From the NCBI RefSeq assembly GCF_039888675.1, contig NZ_JBDQQR010000001.1, forward strand, positions 2,170,001-2,234,000: a stretch of DNA of 64,000 bases, in the 5' to 3' direction. The notes under the pieces were generated by a model. It did not search any database, was not told the origin of the DNA, and was given only the letters and a program-made list of their open reading frames with translations. Of this stretch, positions 15,946-25,757 are shown in pieces (positions within the stretch are counted from its first letter, which is position 1; the number at the start of each line of letters is the position of its first letter). The position numbers and the translations under genes are program-made. This stretch comes from Mesorhizobium sp. CAU 1732 (lineage in GTDB: Bacteria; Pseudomonadota; Alphaproteobacteria; Rhizobiales; Rhizobiaceae).

Positions 15946-17652
15946 CTACTTCTTGCGGGTCCAGTCGGCTACGTTCCAGAGCTGCGAGTCCCACGAGTTC
16001 ATCCGCATGCCTTCGATGCTGACGGCATGCGCCGCCACTTCACCGCGATGGACGAGCGGAATCAGAGCACCCTCATTGGAGAGGATGTCGTTCATCTGTT
16101 TCGCGATCGCGCCGCGTTCCGCGAGATCTGCCGTCTCGGACATCTTGTCGGCAAGCGCGGCGTATTCGTCGTTGCAGAAGCGCGGCATGTTGGTGCCGAG
16201 CCAGCCATTTTCGGGGCTGGGGGTGTTGCTGCAGAGCCAGCCGGCCATATAGGCCTCGGGGTCGGTGCCGGGGAAGTTGTTGGTGTACATTTCGATGTCG
16301 GCATAGAACTTCTGGAACGTGTCCGGGCTCGCCGGGTCACCGCCGAAGAAGACCGCCGCATCGATGTTGCGCAGCTCGGATTCGACGCCGATCTGGGCCC
16401 ACATGTCCTTGACCAGCGCCTGCGTCGCCTGGCGAACCGAGTTGGTCGAGGTCTGATAGAGGATGGAGAGGCGTACTCCGTCCTTGGCGCGGATGCCGTC
16501 GCTTCCGGGAACCCAGCCTGCGTCGTCGAGCAGCTTCATGGCCGCTTCGGGATCGTATTCGAGGCACCAGTTGACGGCTGTCGACGCATAATTCTCCGGG
16601 GCAGGCAGGATGTTGCACGTCGCCCGGCCCGCCGCGCCGTAGCCTGCTTCGACGATGATCTCACGATCGATGGAGATCGACAGCGCCTTGCGCACAGCCG
16701 GGTCGCTCAGGAACGGATGCGCCCCACCCTTGATGGTCGAGCGCTCCGCGCCCTTTGAAGGCGACGGATCGGTCATGTTGAGTTCCAGGCGCTCGACCGA
16801 GGTGCCGAAGGAGGTGACGATCACGCCCTTTCCGGCCGCTTCCATCTGCGCCAGGATTTCCGGCTCGACCTGGAGGTTCCAGGCATAATCGAACTCACCG
16901 GTCTCCAGGACGGCGCGTGCCGCCGATGCGGGATCGCCGCCGCCCTTCATGGTGACGGTCGCGAAGGCCGGCTTGTCGGCCTCGCGAAAATTCGGGTTGG
17001 CTTCCAGCGTGATGACGTCGTTGGCCTTGAAATCGAGGACGCGGAACGCGCCGGTGCCGATCGGCTTGAAGTTCTGCTCCGTGCATTCGGGCGCCTTGGC
17101 GCCGACGCAGTTTTCGAACTGCGCTTTCTGGATGATCGGCGACTCCTTGCCGACGAACGGACCGTAGGGAAACGGCTTGGCAACGGAGAACGTGACCTTC
17201 ACGGTCTTGTCGTCGATCGCCTCGACCTTCTCGACGTCGGTGAACTTCGGCAACTGCTGACAGCCGCCGTCCGGGGCCATGCAGTATTCCGCCGTGAACA
17301 CGACGTCATGCGCGGTGAACGGCGTTCCGTCCGACCAGACCAGATCGGGCAGGATCTTCCAGGTGATCGATTTGAGATCGGCCGAGACGCCGCCATTGTC
17401 CACGGTCGGAATCTCGGTGACCAGCGCGGGCACCATGTTGCCGGCCTCGTCATATTTGGCCAGTGGCTCGATCACCGCCGAAGAGGCCTCGACATCCTTC
17501 GTGCCGCTCGACAGGAACGGGTTGAGGATCGAGACTGCCTGCCAGTAAAGCACGTTGAGATTGCCGTCGCTGCCGCGTTTGGCCTGCGCCGCCCCGGCCG
17601 TCAGCGCGAGCATCGCCGCTGTCCCGGCCAGGAATGTCGTGATCTTCCTCAT
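15946..17652 (-). CDS. Periplasmic solute-binding protein, SBP family 5
   Basis: The 568-residue product has a signal peptide (MRKITTFLAGTAAMLALTAG, cleavage near AQA) and the family 5 extracellular binding domain (DLVWSDGTPFTAHDVVFTAE; ADKPAFATVTMKG; PAVRKALSISIDREIIV). It captures a peptide-like or related ligand and delivers it to the DppBC-type permeases. The frame is open for 63 more codons upstream, but ATG 17652 begins the signal peptide. The spacer to the ATPase gene upstream is about 137 bases. Confidence 0.93.
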   Translation of the reverse strand: MRKITTFLAGTAAMLALTAGAAQAKRGSDGNLNVLYWQAVSILNPFLSSGTKDVEASSAVIEPLAKYDEAGNMVPALVTEIPTVDNGGVSADLKSITWKILPDLVWSDGTPFTAHDVVFTAEYCMAPDGGCQQLPKFTDVEKVEAIDDKTVKVTFSVAKPFPYGPFVGKESPIIQKAQFENCVGAKAPECTEQNFKPIGTGAFRVLDFKANDVITLEANPNFREADKPAFATVTMKGGGDPASAARAVLETGEFDYAWNLQVEPEILAQMEAAGKGVIVTSFGTSVERLELNMTDPSPSKGAERSTIKGGAHPFLSDPAVRKALSISIDREIIVEAGYGAAGRATCNILPAPENYASTAVNWCLEYDPEAAMKLLDDAGWVPGSDGIRAKDGVRLSILYQTSTNSVRQATQALVKDMWAQIGVESELRNIDAAVFFGGDPASPDTFQKFYADIEMYTNNFPGTDPEAYMAGWLCSNTPSPENGWLGTNMPRFCNDEYAALADKMSETADLAERGAIAKQMNDILSNEGALIPLVHRGEVAAHAVSIEGMRMNSWDSQLWNVADWTRKK

Positions 17653-17789
17653 GTCAGCTTCCCCTATCTGTTTTTGTTCATGTCTTGCTTCGGATATGGA
17701 CCGGCGCCCAACTCCCATCGGCGCACCCGGCAATCTTGACGTCATGTCAGCACGTCTCAAAGCGCTGCAATTCGCTTTCGCTTCTCCTC

Positions 17790-18851
17790 CTACTCGACCA
17801 GATGGCAGGCAACGTATCGTCCCGGCTCGACCTCGCGCCACGTCGGTTCATCGACGAAGCACTGATTGACCGCCTCCGGGCACCGCGTACAGAAACGGCA
17901 GCCGGCAGGCGGGTTCGACGGATCGGGAATGTCACCCGTGAGAATGATGCGCCGGCGCGTCGCCTCGATTGCCGGGTCGGGTACAGGCACCGCCGACAGC
18001 AACGCTTTCGTGTAGGGATGTTTCGGGCTGGAAAAGAGCCGCGTCACATCCGCGAGCTCGACCATCTTGCCCAGATACATCACGGCCACACGGTCTGCGA
18101 TGTGCTTTACCATCGACAGATCGTGGCTGATGAAGAGGTAGGTCAGGCCGAGCTTTTTCTGCAAATCCTCCAGCAGGTTGACCACCTGCGCCTGGATCGA
18201 GACGTCGAGCGCGGCGATCGGCTCGTCGCAGACGATGAAGTCCGGATCGAGAGCAAGCGCGCGGGCGATGCCGATGCGCTGGCGCTGGCCACCCGAAAAC
18301 TCGTGCGGATAGCGGTTGACGTAGTCCGGGTTCAGCCCCACCGCATCGAGCAGTTCGCGCACGCGCTCGCGGCGCGCCTCGCCGGATGCGACACGGTGCT
18401 CCGACAGCGGCTCGGCGATGATGGCGCCCACCGTCATACGTGGATTGAGGGACGCCTGAGGGTCCTGGAAGATCATCTGCATGCGCGGCCGCATGCGCCG
18501 CAGCGCTTCGCCTTCCAGCGAGGCGATATCGACGTTCTCGAACAGGATGCGCCCGCCGGTCGCCTTGTAGAGCCGCAGAAGCGCACGCCCTGTCGTCGAC
18601 TTGCCGCATCCGCTTTCGCCCACCAGCGCCAGCGTTTCGCCCTTGCGGATATCGAAAGAGATGCCGTCGACCGCCTGAACCGCTCCGACACGCCGGCGCA
18701 GGATGCCCTTGTAGATCGGGAAGTGCATCTGGAGATTTTCCACGCGAAGCAGCGGATGCCCATCCTGTATCTGCGCGACCGGCTTTTCCGCGACCTCAGG
18801 CGACAACGCGCGGCCCTCCGATCTCGGGATCCCACCAGCAAGCGACATCAT
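17790..18851 (-). CDS. ABC transporter ATPase (DppF/OppF family)
   Basis: The 353-residue ATPase shows Walker [10 protein letters not shown], signature [15 protein letters not shown], Walker [13 protein letters not shown] and the switch His in FISHDLSMV. The C-terminal oligopeptide-transporter extension carries GCRFCTRCP, the cysteine cluster seen in OppF/DppF proteins. It forms a heterodimer with the OppD-type ATPase, whose reading frame it overlaps by 56 bases, so translation is probably coupled. Confidence 0.93.
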   Translation of the reverse strand: MMSLAGGIPRSEGRALSPEVAEKPVAQIQDGHPLLRVENLQMHFPIYKGILRRRVGAVQAVDGISFDIRKGETLALVGESGCGKSTTGRALLRLYKATGGRILFENVDIASLEGEALRRMRPRMQMIFQDPQASLNPRMTVGAIIAEPLSEHRVASGEARRERVRELLDAVGLNPDYVNRYPHEFSGGQRQRIGIARALALDPDFIVCDEPIAALDVSIQAQVVNLLEDLQKKLGLTYLFISHDLSMVKHIADRVAVMYLGKMVELADVTRLFSSPKHPYTKALLSAVPVPDPAIEATRRRIILTGDIPDPSNPPAGCRFCTRCPEAVNQCFVDEPTWREVEPGRYVACHLVE

Positions 18852-19794
18852 GGCCGTCCGCCTCAGCGATCAGCGGCGGGTTTTCCTCCCAACAGCGCTC
18901 GAAGGCATGACGGCAGCGGGGTGCGAACGGGCAGGACGAAGGCTGCGCCAGAAGGAGGGGGGGCTGTCCGCTGATCGAGCGAAGGCGCTCGTCCGCCGTG
19001 TGCCTGCCGGGCAACGAGTCGAGCAAAGCACGCGTATAGGGGTGCTGCGGATCGGCGAACAGGCGATCGACGCGCGCATGCTCGACGACCAGTCCGCCAT
19101 ACATCACGATGACGCGGTCGGCGATGCCGGCGGCGACGCCGAGATCATGCGTGATCCAGATGATCGCCATGCCGAGCTTGTGACGAAGCTCGCGGACGAG
19201 CTCGAGAATCTGAGCCTGCACAGTGACGTCGAGCGCGGTGGTGGGCTCGTCGGCGATCAGCACCTTGGGATCGCAGGCCAGAGCGATCGCAATGACGACG
19301 CGCTGGCGCATGCCGCCCGAGAACTGGTGCGGATAATCGTCGATGCGCTTGGCGGCAGCCGGGATGCCCACGATCTCAAGCAGTTCGATCGCGCGCTGCC
19401 GCGCCTGCTTGCGGCTGAGCCCCATATGCTCGCGCAGCGGTTCCATGATCTGGAAGCCGACCGGATAGACCGGGTTGAGCGACGTCATCGGATCCTGAAA
19501 CACGAAGCCGATGCGCGCGCCGCGAACATGTCTGATGTCCGACGTGCCGAGTTTTACGAGATCCTGGTCCTGGAACATGACCCGGCCGCTCGCGATGCGG
19601 GCCGGTGGCATCGGCAGAAGTTGCAGGAGCGACATCATCGCGACGCTCTTGCCTGAACCGCTCTCGCCGACCACCGCGAGCAGCTCACCTTCGTCCAGAT
19701 TGAAGCTGATGCCGTTGACCGCGTGAATTACGCCGTCATGCGTATGAAAAACCGTCTTGAGGTCGGAGACTTCCAACACCTGCGCGATTGACAC
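18796..19794 (-). CDS. ABC transporter ATPase (DppD/OppD family)
   Basis: This 332-residue ATPase is the first gene of the transporter operon. It has Walker A GESGSGKS, signature [16 protein letters not shown], Walker [14 protein letters not shown]-loop WITHDLGV and the CPFAPRC C-terminal extension. I chose GTG 19794, which follows GGTGGGG; another GTG at 19815 is in frame. The upstream spacer (19795-19943) shows no clear regulatory site. Confidence 0.92.
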   Translation of the reverse strand: MSIAQVLEVSDLKTVFHTHDGVIHAVNGISFNLDEGELLAVVGESGSGKSVAMMSLLQLLPMPPARIASGRVMFQDQDLVKLGTSDIRHVRGARIGFVFQDPMTSLNPVYPVGFQIMEPLREHMGLSRKQARQRAIELLEIVGIPAAAKRIDDYPHQFSGGMRQRVVIAIALACDPKVLIADEPTTALDVTVQAQILELVRELRHKLGMAIIWITHDLGVAAGIADRVIVMYGGLVVEHARVDRLFADPQHPYTRALLDSLPGRHTADERLRSISGQPPLLLAQPSSCPFAPRCRHAFERCWEENPPLIAEADGHDVACWWDPEIGGPRVVA

Positions 19795-19943
19795 ACCCCA
19801 CCGTGTAAGCTGCACCGTCGTTGCGATGCGTTCCCGTTTTTCTCGTTGCGGTCATCTGACCACCTGACTTTCGACAATTCAAGACAGGAAATGGGCAAGT
19901 GGGGAAGTTTGCTCAAATGGTGCGCAAGAACGCTCCTTCAAGG

Positions 19944-21248
19944 CTAGACAAGAACTGGTTGTCTTACGCGAGCATCGCCACCGAACACTTTGATATAGCG
20001 TTCGATTTCGGCTGGATCGCCGGTCGCTTTTTCCGGATTGTCGGAAAGCTTGACGGCCGGCCTGCCGTTGGCGAGCGTCACCTTGCAGACCAGAGAGATG
20101 GCGCGCAGCGCATCGTTGTGGGCCGGGGCGCAATCCTCGAAATCGTTGGTGAGGTTCGTCCCCCAGCCGAACGCCATCCGCACCTTTCCGCGAAAATGCA
20201 GATACGCCTTCTCGATCGTATCGACGTCCAGTCCGTCCGAGAAGATCAGCAGCTTCTCGCGCGGATCGCGTCCGCGCTCGCGCCACCACTCGATGATCCG
20301 CTCGCCGCCCTCGATCGGCGGTGCGCTGTCCGGGCGGAAGCCCGTCCAGTCGGCAATCCAGTCCGGCGCGTTCCGCAGAAACGAGGCCGTGCCGAACGCG
20401 TCAGGCAGGACGATCAGCAGATTGCCGCCGTAGTATTTCTGCCAGGCCTGAAGCACGGTGTAGGGGGCTGCGCGCAACGCATCGTCATTTTCCGCAAGGG
20501 CCGCCAGAACCATCGGAAGCTCATGCGCATTCGTGCCGAGCGCCTCTAGGTCGGTGTCCATGGCCAGAAGCACGTTGGACGTGCCCGTGAAGGATTCGCC
20601 GATACCTTCCTTCAGCGCTTCCACGCACCAGCGCTGCCACAGGAAGGAGTGGCGGCGGCGCGTCCCGAAATCGGAGATGCGGATTTCGGGATGCCGCCTG
20701 AGCCGCTCGACCTTCTCCCAGACTTTCGCCTTGGCACGGGCATAGGTGACGTCGAGCGCGAAGGGACCCATCGACTTGAGCGCCGAGCGTGATCGCAGTT
20801 CGTTGATGATCGCCAGCGCGGGGATTTCCCACATCGTGGTGTCATGCCAGCGGCCGTGGAAATGCAGCTCGTACTGGCCGTCGCGCTTGGACAGTTCGTA
20901 TTCGGGAAGCCTGAAATTCTCCAGCCAAGCGAGGAAGTCGGGTTCGAAGATCTGCTTGCGGCCGTAGAACGTGTTGCCGCCGAGCCAGATCATCTCCTTC
21001 TTGGAAAAGCGCAGCGTGCGGGCATGGTCGAGCTGTGCCCGCAATTCCTGCTCGTCGATCTCGTCGGCAAGCCTGACCGATCTGGTGCGGTTGATCAGGG
21101 AAAACGTCGCGTTCACATCGCGGTAGACCCCCCATATCATCTGAAGCATCAACAGCTTGTAGAAGTCCGTGTCGAGCAGGGAACGCACGATCGGATCGAG
21201 CTTCCATGTGTGGTTGTAGACCCGACGGGCGATATCAGTCTTGGGCAT
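19944..21248 (-). CDS. pncB: Nicotinate phosphoribosyltransferase
   Basis: The 434-residue product matches type I NAPRTase: [14 protein letters not shown] near the N-terminus, [11 protein letters not shown], the [11 protein letters not shown] region holding the autophosphorylation/substrate area, and [17 protein letters not shown] and [11 protein letters not shown] for phosphate binding. It makes nicotinate mononucleotide from nicotinate and PRPP, the salvage entry to NAD. ATG 21248 is supported by GGAAGA upstream. It is divergent from the aldo/keto reductase gene. Confidence 0.94.
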   Translation of the reverse strand: MPKTDIARRVYNHTWKLDPIVRSLLDTDFYKLLMLQMIWGVYRDVNATFSLINRTRSVRLADEIDEQELRAQLDHARTLRFSKKEMIWLGGNTFYGRKQIFEPDFLAWLENFRLPEYELSKRDGQYELHFHGRWHDTTMWEIPALAIINELRSRSALKSMGPFALDVTYARAKAKVWEKVERLRRHPEIRISDFGTRRRHSFLWQRWCVEALKEGIGESFTGTSNVLLAMDTDLEALGTNAHELPMVLAALAENDDALRAAPYTVLQAWQKYYGGNLLIVLPDAFGTASFLRNAPDWIADWTGFRPDSAPPIEGGERIIEWWRERGRDPREKLLIFSDGLDVDTIEKAYLHFRGKVRMAFGWGTNLTNDFEDCAPAHNDALRAISLVCKVTLANGRPAVKLSDNPEKATGDPAEIERYIKVFGGDARVRQPVLV

Positions 21249-21450
21249 TCGTGAGGTCTTCCTGCCGGTCTGCGGCGGTATGCGGGAAGCGATGGTCGGT
21301 GGCAGCGGAACCTGAACCGACATCCCTTGTCAATCCGCCAGCCAGGCGGCGGAGTTGGCCCGGCGCGTTGCGCGTCGGCCGCCTTCTCGGATAAGGGTTG
21401 GGCGAACGACGCGTCCGCGTCGATGATTCCCCGCGAATGGAGCACCACAC

Positions 21451-22503
21451 ATGGAAAAGCGCAGGCTTGGCCGCACCGACTTGTTCGTTACGAAGATCTG
21501 CCTCGGCACGATGACCTTCGGCGAGCAGAATACGGAGGCCGAAGGCCATGCGCAGCTCGATCTGGCGCTCGATCGTGGCGTGAATTTCATCGATACGGCC
21601 GAACTCTACCCGATCCCGCCAAAGGCGGAGACGCAAGGGGCGACCGAGCGTTTCATCGGCAACTGGATGAAGGAGCGCGGCAACCGCGACAAGGTCATCC
21701 TCGCGACCAAGGTGGTCGGGCGCACGGCCAACGAATGGTTCCGGGGCGGCCGTCCGTCCAAGCTTGTTCGCGCCGACATCATGGATGCGATCGACAAGTC
21801 GCTGGCCAAATTGCAGACCGACCACGTCGATCTCTATCAGATCCACTTCCCCGATCGGCTCGTGCCGTGGGGTTCGAGCCCGACCCGCATCGGGGAATGG
21901 CCGGCCAAAAGAGCAGACGACGAGACCCCGATCGCCGAGACGCTTGCCGTTTTCGAAGACCTCGTGAAAGCAGGTAAGATCAGGCATCTGGGCCTGTCGA
22001 ACGAGAGTGCCTGGGGCGTCATGACGTTCGTCAAGGAAGCGGAACGCGGGGCAGGGCCGCGCGTCGCGTCGCTCCAGAATGCCTACAACCTCGTCAACAG
22101 GACATTCGAGGTGAATTTGGCGGAAGTTAGCGATCGCGAGGACGTCTCCCTGCTTGCCTATTCGCCGCTGGCTCAGGGGTATCTGACCGGCAAGTACGAC
22201 GATGGCGCCTTGCCGGAAGGATCGCGCAAGCAGCTCTACAACCGGCTTCAGCGCTACGAGACCGCCGGCGCTGCCGATGCACACAAGGCCTACAACCAGT
22301 GCGCCCGCGACTTCGGCATGGACCCGGCGCTGTTCGCCAATGCCTTCGTCACGCATCAGCCTTTCGTCGCTTCGAATATCATCGGCGCCACGAGCATCGC
22401 CCAACTCGAGACGGCGCTCGCCTCGGCCGACGTGAAATGGACGAGCGAAATGCAGGCAGCGGTGGACGCGATCCATCAGCAGCGCGGCAATCCATGCCCT
22501 TGA
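21451..22503 (+). CDS. Aldo/keto reductase (Tas-like)
   Basis: This 350-residue TIM-barrel NADPH-dependent reductase has the catalytic tetrad positions in FIDTAELY (Asp, Tyr), the Lys of VILATKVVG and the His of DLYQIHFPD. The insertion RLVPWGSSPTRIGEWPAK is typical of the Tas subgroup, and FVASNIIGATSIAQLETAL binds the cofactor phosphate. Substrate unknown. It converges with topoisomerase IB, and a 50-bp inverted repeat lies between the two stops. Confidence 0.9.
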   Translation: MEKRRLGRTDLFVTKICLGTMTFGEQNTEAEGHAQLDLALDRGVNFIDTAELYPIPPKAETQGATERFIGNWMKERGNRDKVILATKVVGRTANEWFRGGRPSKLVRADIMDAIDKSLAKLQTDHVDLYQIHFPDRLVPWGSSPTRIGEWPAKRADDETPIAETLAVFEDLVKAGKIRHLGLSNESAWGVMTFVKEAERGAGPRVASLQNAYNLVNRTFEVNLAEVSDREDVSLLAYSPLAQGYLTGKYDDGALPEGSRKQLYNRLQRYETAGAADAHKAYNQCARDFGMDPALFANAFVTHQPFVASNIIGATSIAQLETALASADVKWTSEMQAAVDAIHQQRGNPCP

Positions 22504-22520
22504 TCTCTCTCTCCTGGTTC

Positions 22521-22570
22521 GAGCATCGGAATAACCCGAAAACCGGATTCCACTTTTCGGTCCGATGCTC
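22521..22570. repeat. Rhizobial intergenic palindromic repeat (RIME/REP-like)
   Basis: GAGCATCGGA at 22521 and TCCGATGCTC at 22561 are perfect inverted arms around a 30-base centre containing CCGAAAACCGGATTCCAC. The centre resembles the abundant palindromic repeats of rhizobial genomes. It fills the gap between two convergent genes and touches the topoisomerase stop codon, so it may also end transcription in both directions. It is the only copy I saw in this window. Confidence 0.6.
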
Positions 22571-23634
22571 TACCTCTGCAACCAGCGCAGCACGGTCATC
22601 TCTTCCTCGTCGAACCCATCCGGCAATTTGCGCCACGAGCGCCGGGCAGCGGCGATTTCGTCAGTGAGGTTGCCGGCCTGCCAGGCATCGAGGATGTCCG
22701 GGTGGATGTAGCAACTGCGGCAGACCGCGCGCGTGTTGCCGAGTTTCGCCGCCACGGTATCGATCACGCCATTCAGCGTCCGGTTTCGGGCGGTTTTCGT
22801 CTCGGGCAGGGGCGTTGTCGACAGCAGCGTTGCGGCATGAACCGTGCCGCCCCAGGTGCGAAAATGCTTGGAGGAAAATTCAGCGCCGATCGCATCGCGA
22901 ATATAGGCGTTGACGTCCTCTGATCGGACGCTGCGGCGATCGCCGTCCTCATCCTGATACTGGAAGAGATGCTGGCCGGGCAATTCCTGTATCGAGCGCA
23001 TCACGCCGGCGATGCGGCGGTCGACCAGCTTGAGCCGCCATTCCTTGCCCGATTTGCCCTTGAACGAGAACCGCAGCTTTGCGCCCTCGATCTCGAGGTG
23101 GCGGGATTTGAGCGTGGTCAGGCCGAAGCTTCCATTGTCTCGCGCATAGGCGGCGTTGCCGACGCGGATCATCGTGTTGTCCAGCAGCCAGACGACGGAG
23201 GCGATGACGCGCTCGCATGGCAGGCCCCGGCGCCGCAGATCGCTATCCACCGCGCCGCGCAGGGTCGGCAGGGACTCCGCAAAACTCGCCAGGCCCGAAA
23301 ATTTCACGGCGTCGCGGCAGGCGGCCCAACGCTCATGATAGCGGTACTGCTTGCGGCCCTTGACGTCGCGGCCCGTGGCTTGCAGGTGGCCGTCCGGGTT
23401 CGCGGCGATCCAGACGTCCGTCCATGCCGGCGGGATGGCGAGCATTCGGATGCGATGCAGGTGCTTTGCGTCGGTCAGCTTGCCGCCCTTGGCCGTCACG
23501 TAGAAAAAGCCGCGTCCGGCGCGTTTGCGACGAAACCCCGGTTCCTCGTCGCTCGAGTAGACGAGGGAGACGCTTTCCGCCGCACGCGACGGCTCGCGCA
23601 GTTCGGACAGATCGCTACCTGACTGATCGAGCAT
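22570..23634 (-). CDS. DNA topoisomerase IB (poxvirus-like)
   Basis: The 354-residue enzyme has the bacterial type IB N-terminal domain (GRGFFYVTAKGGKL; RIRMLAIPPAWTDVW) and a tyrosine-recombinase-like catalytic core: RVGNAAYARDNGSFGLTTLK, a conserved KGKSGKEWRL, KHFRTWGGTV, and the nucleophile Tyr309 in CRSCYIHP. It relaxes both supercoil signs by a 3'-phosphotyrosine link. These enzymes are non-essential and scattered in alphaproteobacteria. Confidence 0.93.
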   Translation of the reverse strand: MLDQSGSDLSELREPSRAAESVSLVYSSDEEPGFRRKRAGRGFFYVTAKGGKLTDAKHLHRIRMLAIPPAWTDVWIAANPDGHLQATGRDVKGRKQYRYHERWAACRDAVKFSGLASFAESLPTLRGAVDSDLRRRGLPCERVIASVVWLLDNTMIRVGNAAYARDNGSFGLTTLKSRHLEIEGAKLRFSFKGKSGKEWRLKLVDRRIAGVMRSIQELPGQHLFQYQDEDGDRRSVRSEDVNAYIRDAIGAEFSSKHFRTWGGTVHAATLLSTTPLPETKTARNRTLNGVIDTVAAKLGNTRAVCRSCYIHPDILDAWQAGNLTDEIAAARRSWRKLPDGFDEEEMTVLRWLQR

Positions 23635-23732
23635 TGCGGTCTCCTCGGGAACCCCATCGCTTCGAAGCGTCGAGCCGGGCGATTGGTTCCCGCTCGACTG
23701 CCGCGACGGTCAACATTTCCGTGACGACATCG

Positions 23733-23748
23733 TTAACCGTCCATTAAC
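23733..23748 (+). promoter_or_regulatory. Full-consensus CtrA-type box
   Basis: TTAACCGTCCATTAAC fits the CtrA site TTAA-N7-TTAAC exactly. It lies 51 bases upstream of the secreted-protein gene at 23799 and about 100 bases upstream of the divergent topoisomerase gene. A cell-cycle-controlled promoter in either direction is possible. Confidence 0.55.
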
Positions 23749-23798
23749 CATGCGGGCGCAGCTTTTTTCCGTAGGGGGGTGAACTCTGGAGAACAGGC

Positions 23799-24128
23799 AT
23801 GTTCTACGCGAGACCTCCTGCGGCGCTCTGCGCCGGCGCCATCAGCACCCTTGTTCTTTTCGTCCTGCATCCAGCCGGCGCGCACGACGCTCCGAGCGGC
23901 TGGACATATCCGCTCGCATGCTGCTCGAACTACGATTGCCGCGAAGTGGCCGACGCCGATGTCGTTGAAGGCCCGGAGGGATATGTCATCAAGGTGACCG
24001 GCGAGGTCATCCCGATGACGTCTCGGAAAGTGCGGAAGTCACCGGACGGTGTGTTTCACCGATGTTCCGTGCAAGGCAAGCAGGACGGCGCGACGCTCTG
24101 CCTCTTCGTGCCGCCACGCAGCTTTTAG
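23799..24128 (+). CDS. Secreted hypothetical protein, Cys-containing
   Basis: The 109-residue product has an N-terminal signal peptide (ALCAGAISTLVLFVLHPAGA, cleavage near AHD). The mature part begins near HDAPSGWTYPLACCSNYDCR and has five cysteines in total, consistent with disulfides in the periplasm. I know similar short secreted proteins in Rhizobiales but no function. A CtrA-type box lies upstream. Confidence 0.75.
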   Translation: MFYARPPAALCAGAISTLVLFVLHPAGAHDAPSGWTYPLACCSNYDCREVADADVVEGPEGYVIKVTGEVIPMTSRKVRKSPDGVFHRCSVQGKQDGATLCLFVPPRSF

Positions 24129-24243
24129 GAACTTGTGACATTCGTACCGCTTGCACATATGCGCGTTCGGTCGTCTAAGTTTTCGCAATGCCGATGAGGC
24201 AGTCTGTCCGGAGACCTGCGCAGTGCATGACGATGCCGCCATG

Positions 24244-24570
24244 ATGCCCGTTTCGGGCCGAACTCATGCCCGGAGCAACGGCTTCCTGACGTCACGCTGG
24301 AATGGTACCGCGCCATTCGGAACGCTGTTCTGGCGCGACATGATGGTAATTGCCACACTCATCAGCCTGGCGATGCTCGGCGTATCGCTGGCCGTCCTTG
24401 AAATGGGCTATCCGACCTGGCTTGCCATCGCGGCATTTCTTCTCCCCATTCCGTGGAACACCTTTCTCGTCGCGTGTGTCTTTCGCACGGTTGATGCGCA
24501 AAGCCACCGGTATGGCTTCATCGCAAAACTCGCTGCGATACTCTGGTTTCTCATCGCCGCTATTCTATGA
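24244..24570 (+). CDS. Small membrane protein, function unknown
   Basis: About 108 residues with three likely membrane helices: MVIATLISLAMLGVSLAVLE, WLAIAAFLLPIPWNTFLVAC and FIAKLAAILWFLIAAIL, preceded by SRWNGTAPFGTLFWRDM. I recognise no domain. The start could be ATG 24241, ATG 24244 or further upstream; there is no strong ribosome-binding site. The opposite-strand frames show no better protein. Confidence 0.55.
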   Translation: MPVSGRTHARSNGFLTSRWNGTAPFGTLFWRDMMVIATLISLAMLGVSLAVLEMGYPTWLAIAAFLLPIPWNTFLVACVFRTVDAQSHRYGFIAKLAAILWFLIAAIL

Positions 24571-24649
24571 CGGTCACACACGCCGATGCGTTTCGCGTGT
24601 GGTCGCGACATGCTAGATCGCCCCGCGACTGAGCCGAGGTGCCGATGCG

Positions 24650-25159
24650 ATGATTTACGTTTGCTCCATGACGAAGGTGGCCGATACCGTCCAGTTGGCC
24701 GGTGCTGCGCGGCTGGTGACGCTTCTCAATGCCGGCACGCCATTCGAGCGTCCGGCGTCCATCCTGGCCACGAATCATCTGTTCCTGTCGATGAACGACA
24801 TCGTCCAGGAACTGCCGGACATGGTCGCGCCGTCACAGGACCATGTCGCGACTCTGCTGGAGTTCGTGCGCGACTGGGATCGCGAGGCGCCGCTGGTCAT
24901 CAACTGTTTTGCCGGAATAAGCCGTTCGACGGCGGCCGCCTATATCAGCGCGGCGGCTCTGGCGCCGGACCGCGACGAGGTCGAACTGGCGCTGACGCTT
25001 CGGCGTCTGGCGCCGTCTGCGACGCCCAATGCGCGGCTGGTCCGTCATGCCGACTTCCTTCTTGGCCGCGAAGGGCGCATGGTGGCCGCGATCGAAGCGA
25101 TTGGACGCGGTGCCGACGCGTATGAAGGCACGCCGTTCTGCCTCGCTTTGGAGCCGTGA
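24650..25159 (+). CDS. Tyrosine phosphatase-like protein
   Basis: The 169-residue cytosolic protein has a phosphatase P-loop of the C-x5-R type (NCFAGISRSTAAAY, Cys near residue 85). The usual His before the Cys is Asn here. The rest (HLFLSMNDIVQELPDM; DWDREAPLVI) fits the conserved Rhizobiales family of dual-specificity-like phosphatases. Substrate unknown; the His-to-Asn change may alter Cys reactivity. It is 232 bases upstream of nuoA and may be transcribed separately. Confidence 0.8.
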   Translation: MIYVCSMTKVADTVQLAGAARLVTLLNAGTPFERPASILATNHLFLSMNDIVQELPDMVAPSQDHVATLLEFVRDWDREAPLVINCFAGISRSTAAAYISAAALAPDRDEVELALTLRRLAPSATPNARLVRHADFLLGREGRMVAAIEAIGRGADAYEGTPFCLALEP

Positions 25160-25353
25160 GAGGGGGCGTACCCTCCAACTGTGGCGGGCGCTGAGGCTGC
25201 CCCGAGGGAAGGGGAAGCAGCCGCTTCAAAATGGCCAATGTTTGACTTGCTTCGCCCGGTTGGCTGCGCTAACCCTCGCCGCGTTGCAACATACCCACGA
25301 CGCTCCAGCCTCGGCTGGATAATCTGTCGCGGCTTCGCCCCATGGTTCGATGC

Positions 25354-25359
25354 TATAGT
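25354..25359 (+). promoter_or_regulatory. Possible -10 element of the nuo operon
   Basis: TATAGT lies 33 bases upstream of the nuoA start. The position 17 bases further upstream reads GGCTTC, a poor -35, so this is weak. The 25160-25391 spacer otherwise shows nothing I recognise. Confidence 0.25.
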
Positions 25360-25391
25360 CGGATCGTTCGGCGACCAACGGAACACGGATA

Positions 25392-25757
25392 ATGAGCGAA
25401 CTTCTCAGTTCCTACCTTCCCATCGTCATCTTCATCGGGGTCGCCCTGGTGGTCGGTCTGGCGCTGATCGCAGCGCCTTTCCTGGTTGCCTACCGCAATC
25501 CCGATCCGGAAAAGCTGTCGGCCTATGAGTGCGGCTTCAACGCCTTCGACGACGCACGCATGAAGTTCGACATCCGCTTCTATCTCGTCGCCATCCTCTT
25601 CATCATCTTCGATCTCGAAGTGGCCTTTCTGTTCCCGTGGGCGGTGGCCTTCGGCGAAATCGGCTGGCTCGGCTTCTCGTCCATGATGGTGTTCCTGGGC
25701 GTGCTGACGATCGGATTTGTCTACGAGTGGAAAAAGGGAGCGCTGGAATGGGATTGA
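25392..25757 (+). CDS. nuoA: NADH-quinone oxidoreductase subunit A
   Basis: The 121-residue subunit has three membrane helices and the conserved loop [20 protein letters not shown], which carries the Cys reporting the active/deactive state in mitochondrial ND3. It belongs to the membrane arm near the quinone site. First gene of the complex I operon; its end overlaps nuoB by 10 bases. Confidence 0.97.
   Translation: MSELLSSYLPIVIFIGVALVVGLALIAAPFLVAYRNPDPEKLSAYECGFNAFDDARMKFDIRFYLVAILFIIFDLEVAFLFPWAVAFGEIGWLGFSSMMVFLGVLTIGFVYEWKKGALEWD

Noticed and set aside
25160-25391. Leader riboswitch ahead of nuoA
   Set aside because: No conserved riboswitch core or terminator/anti-terminator pair could be recognised.
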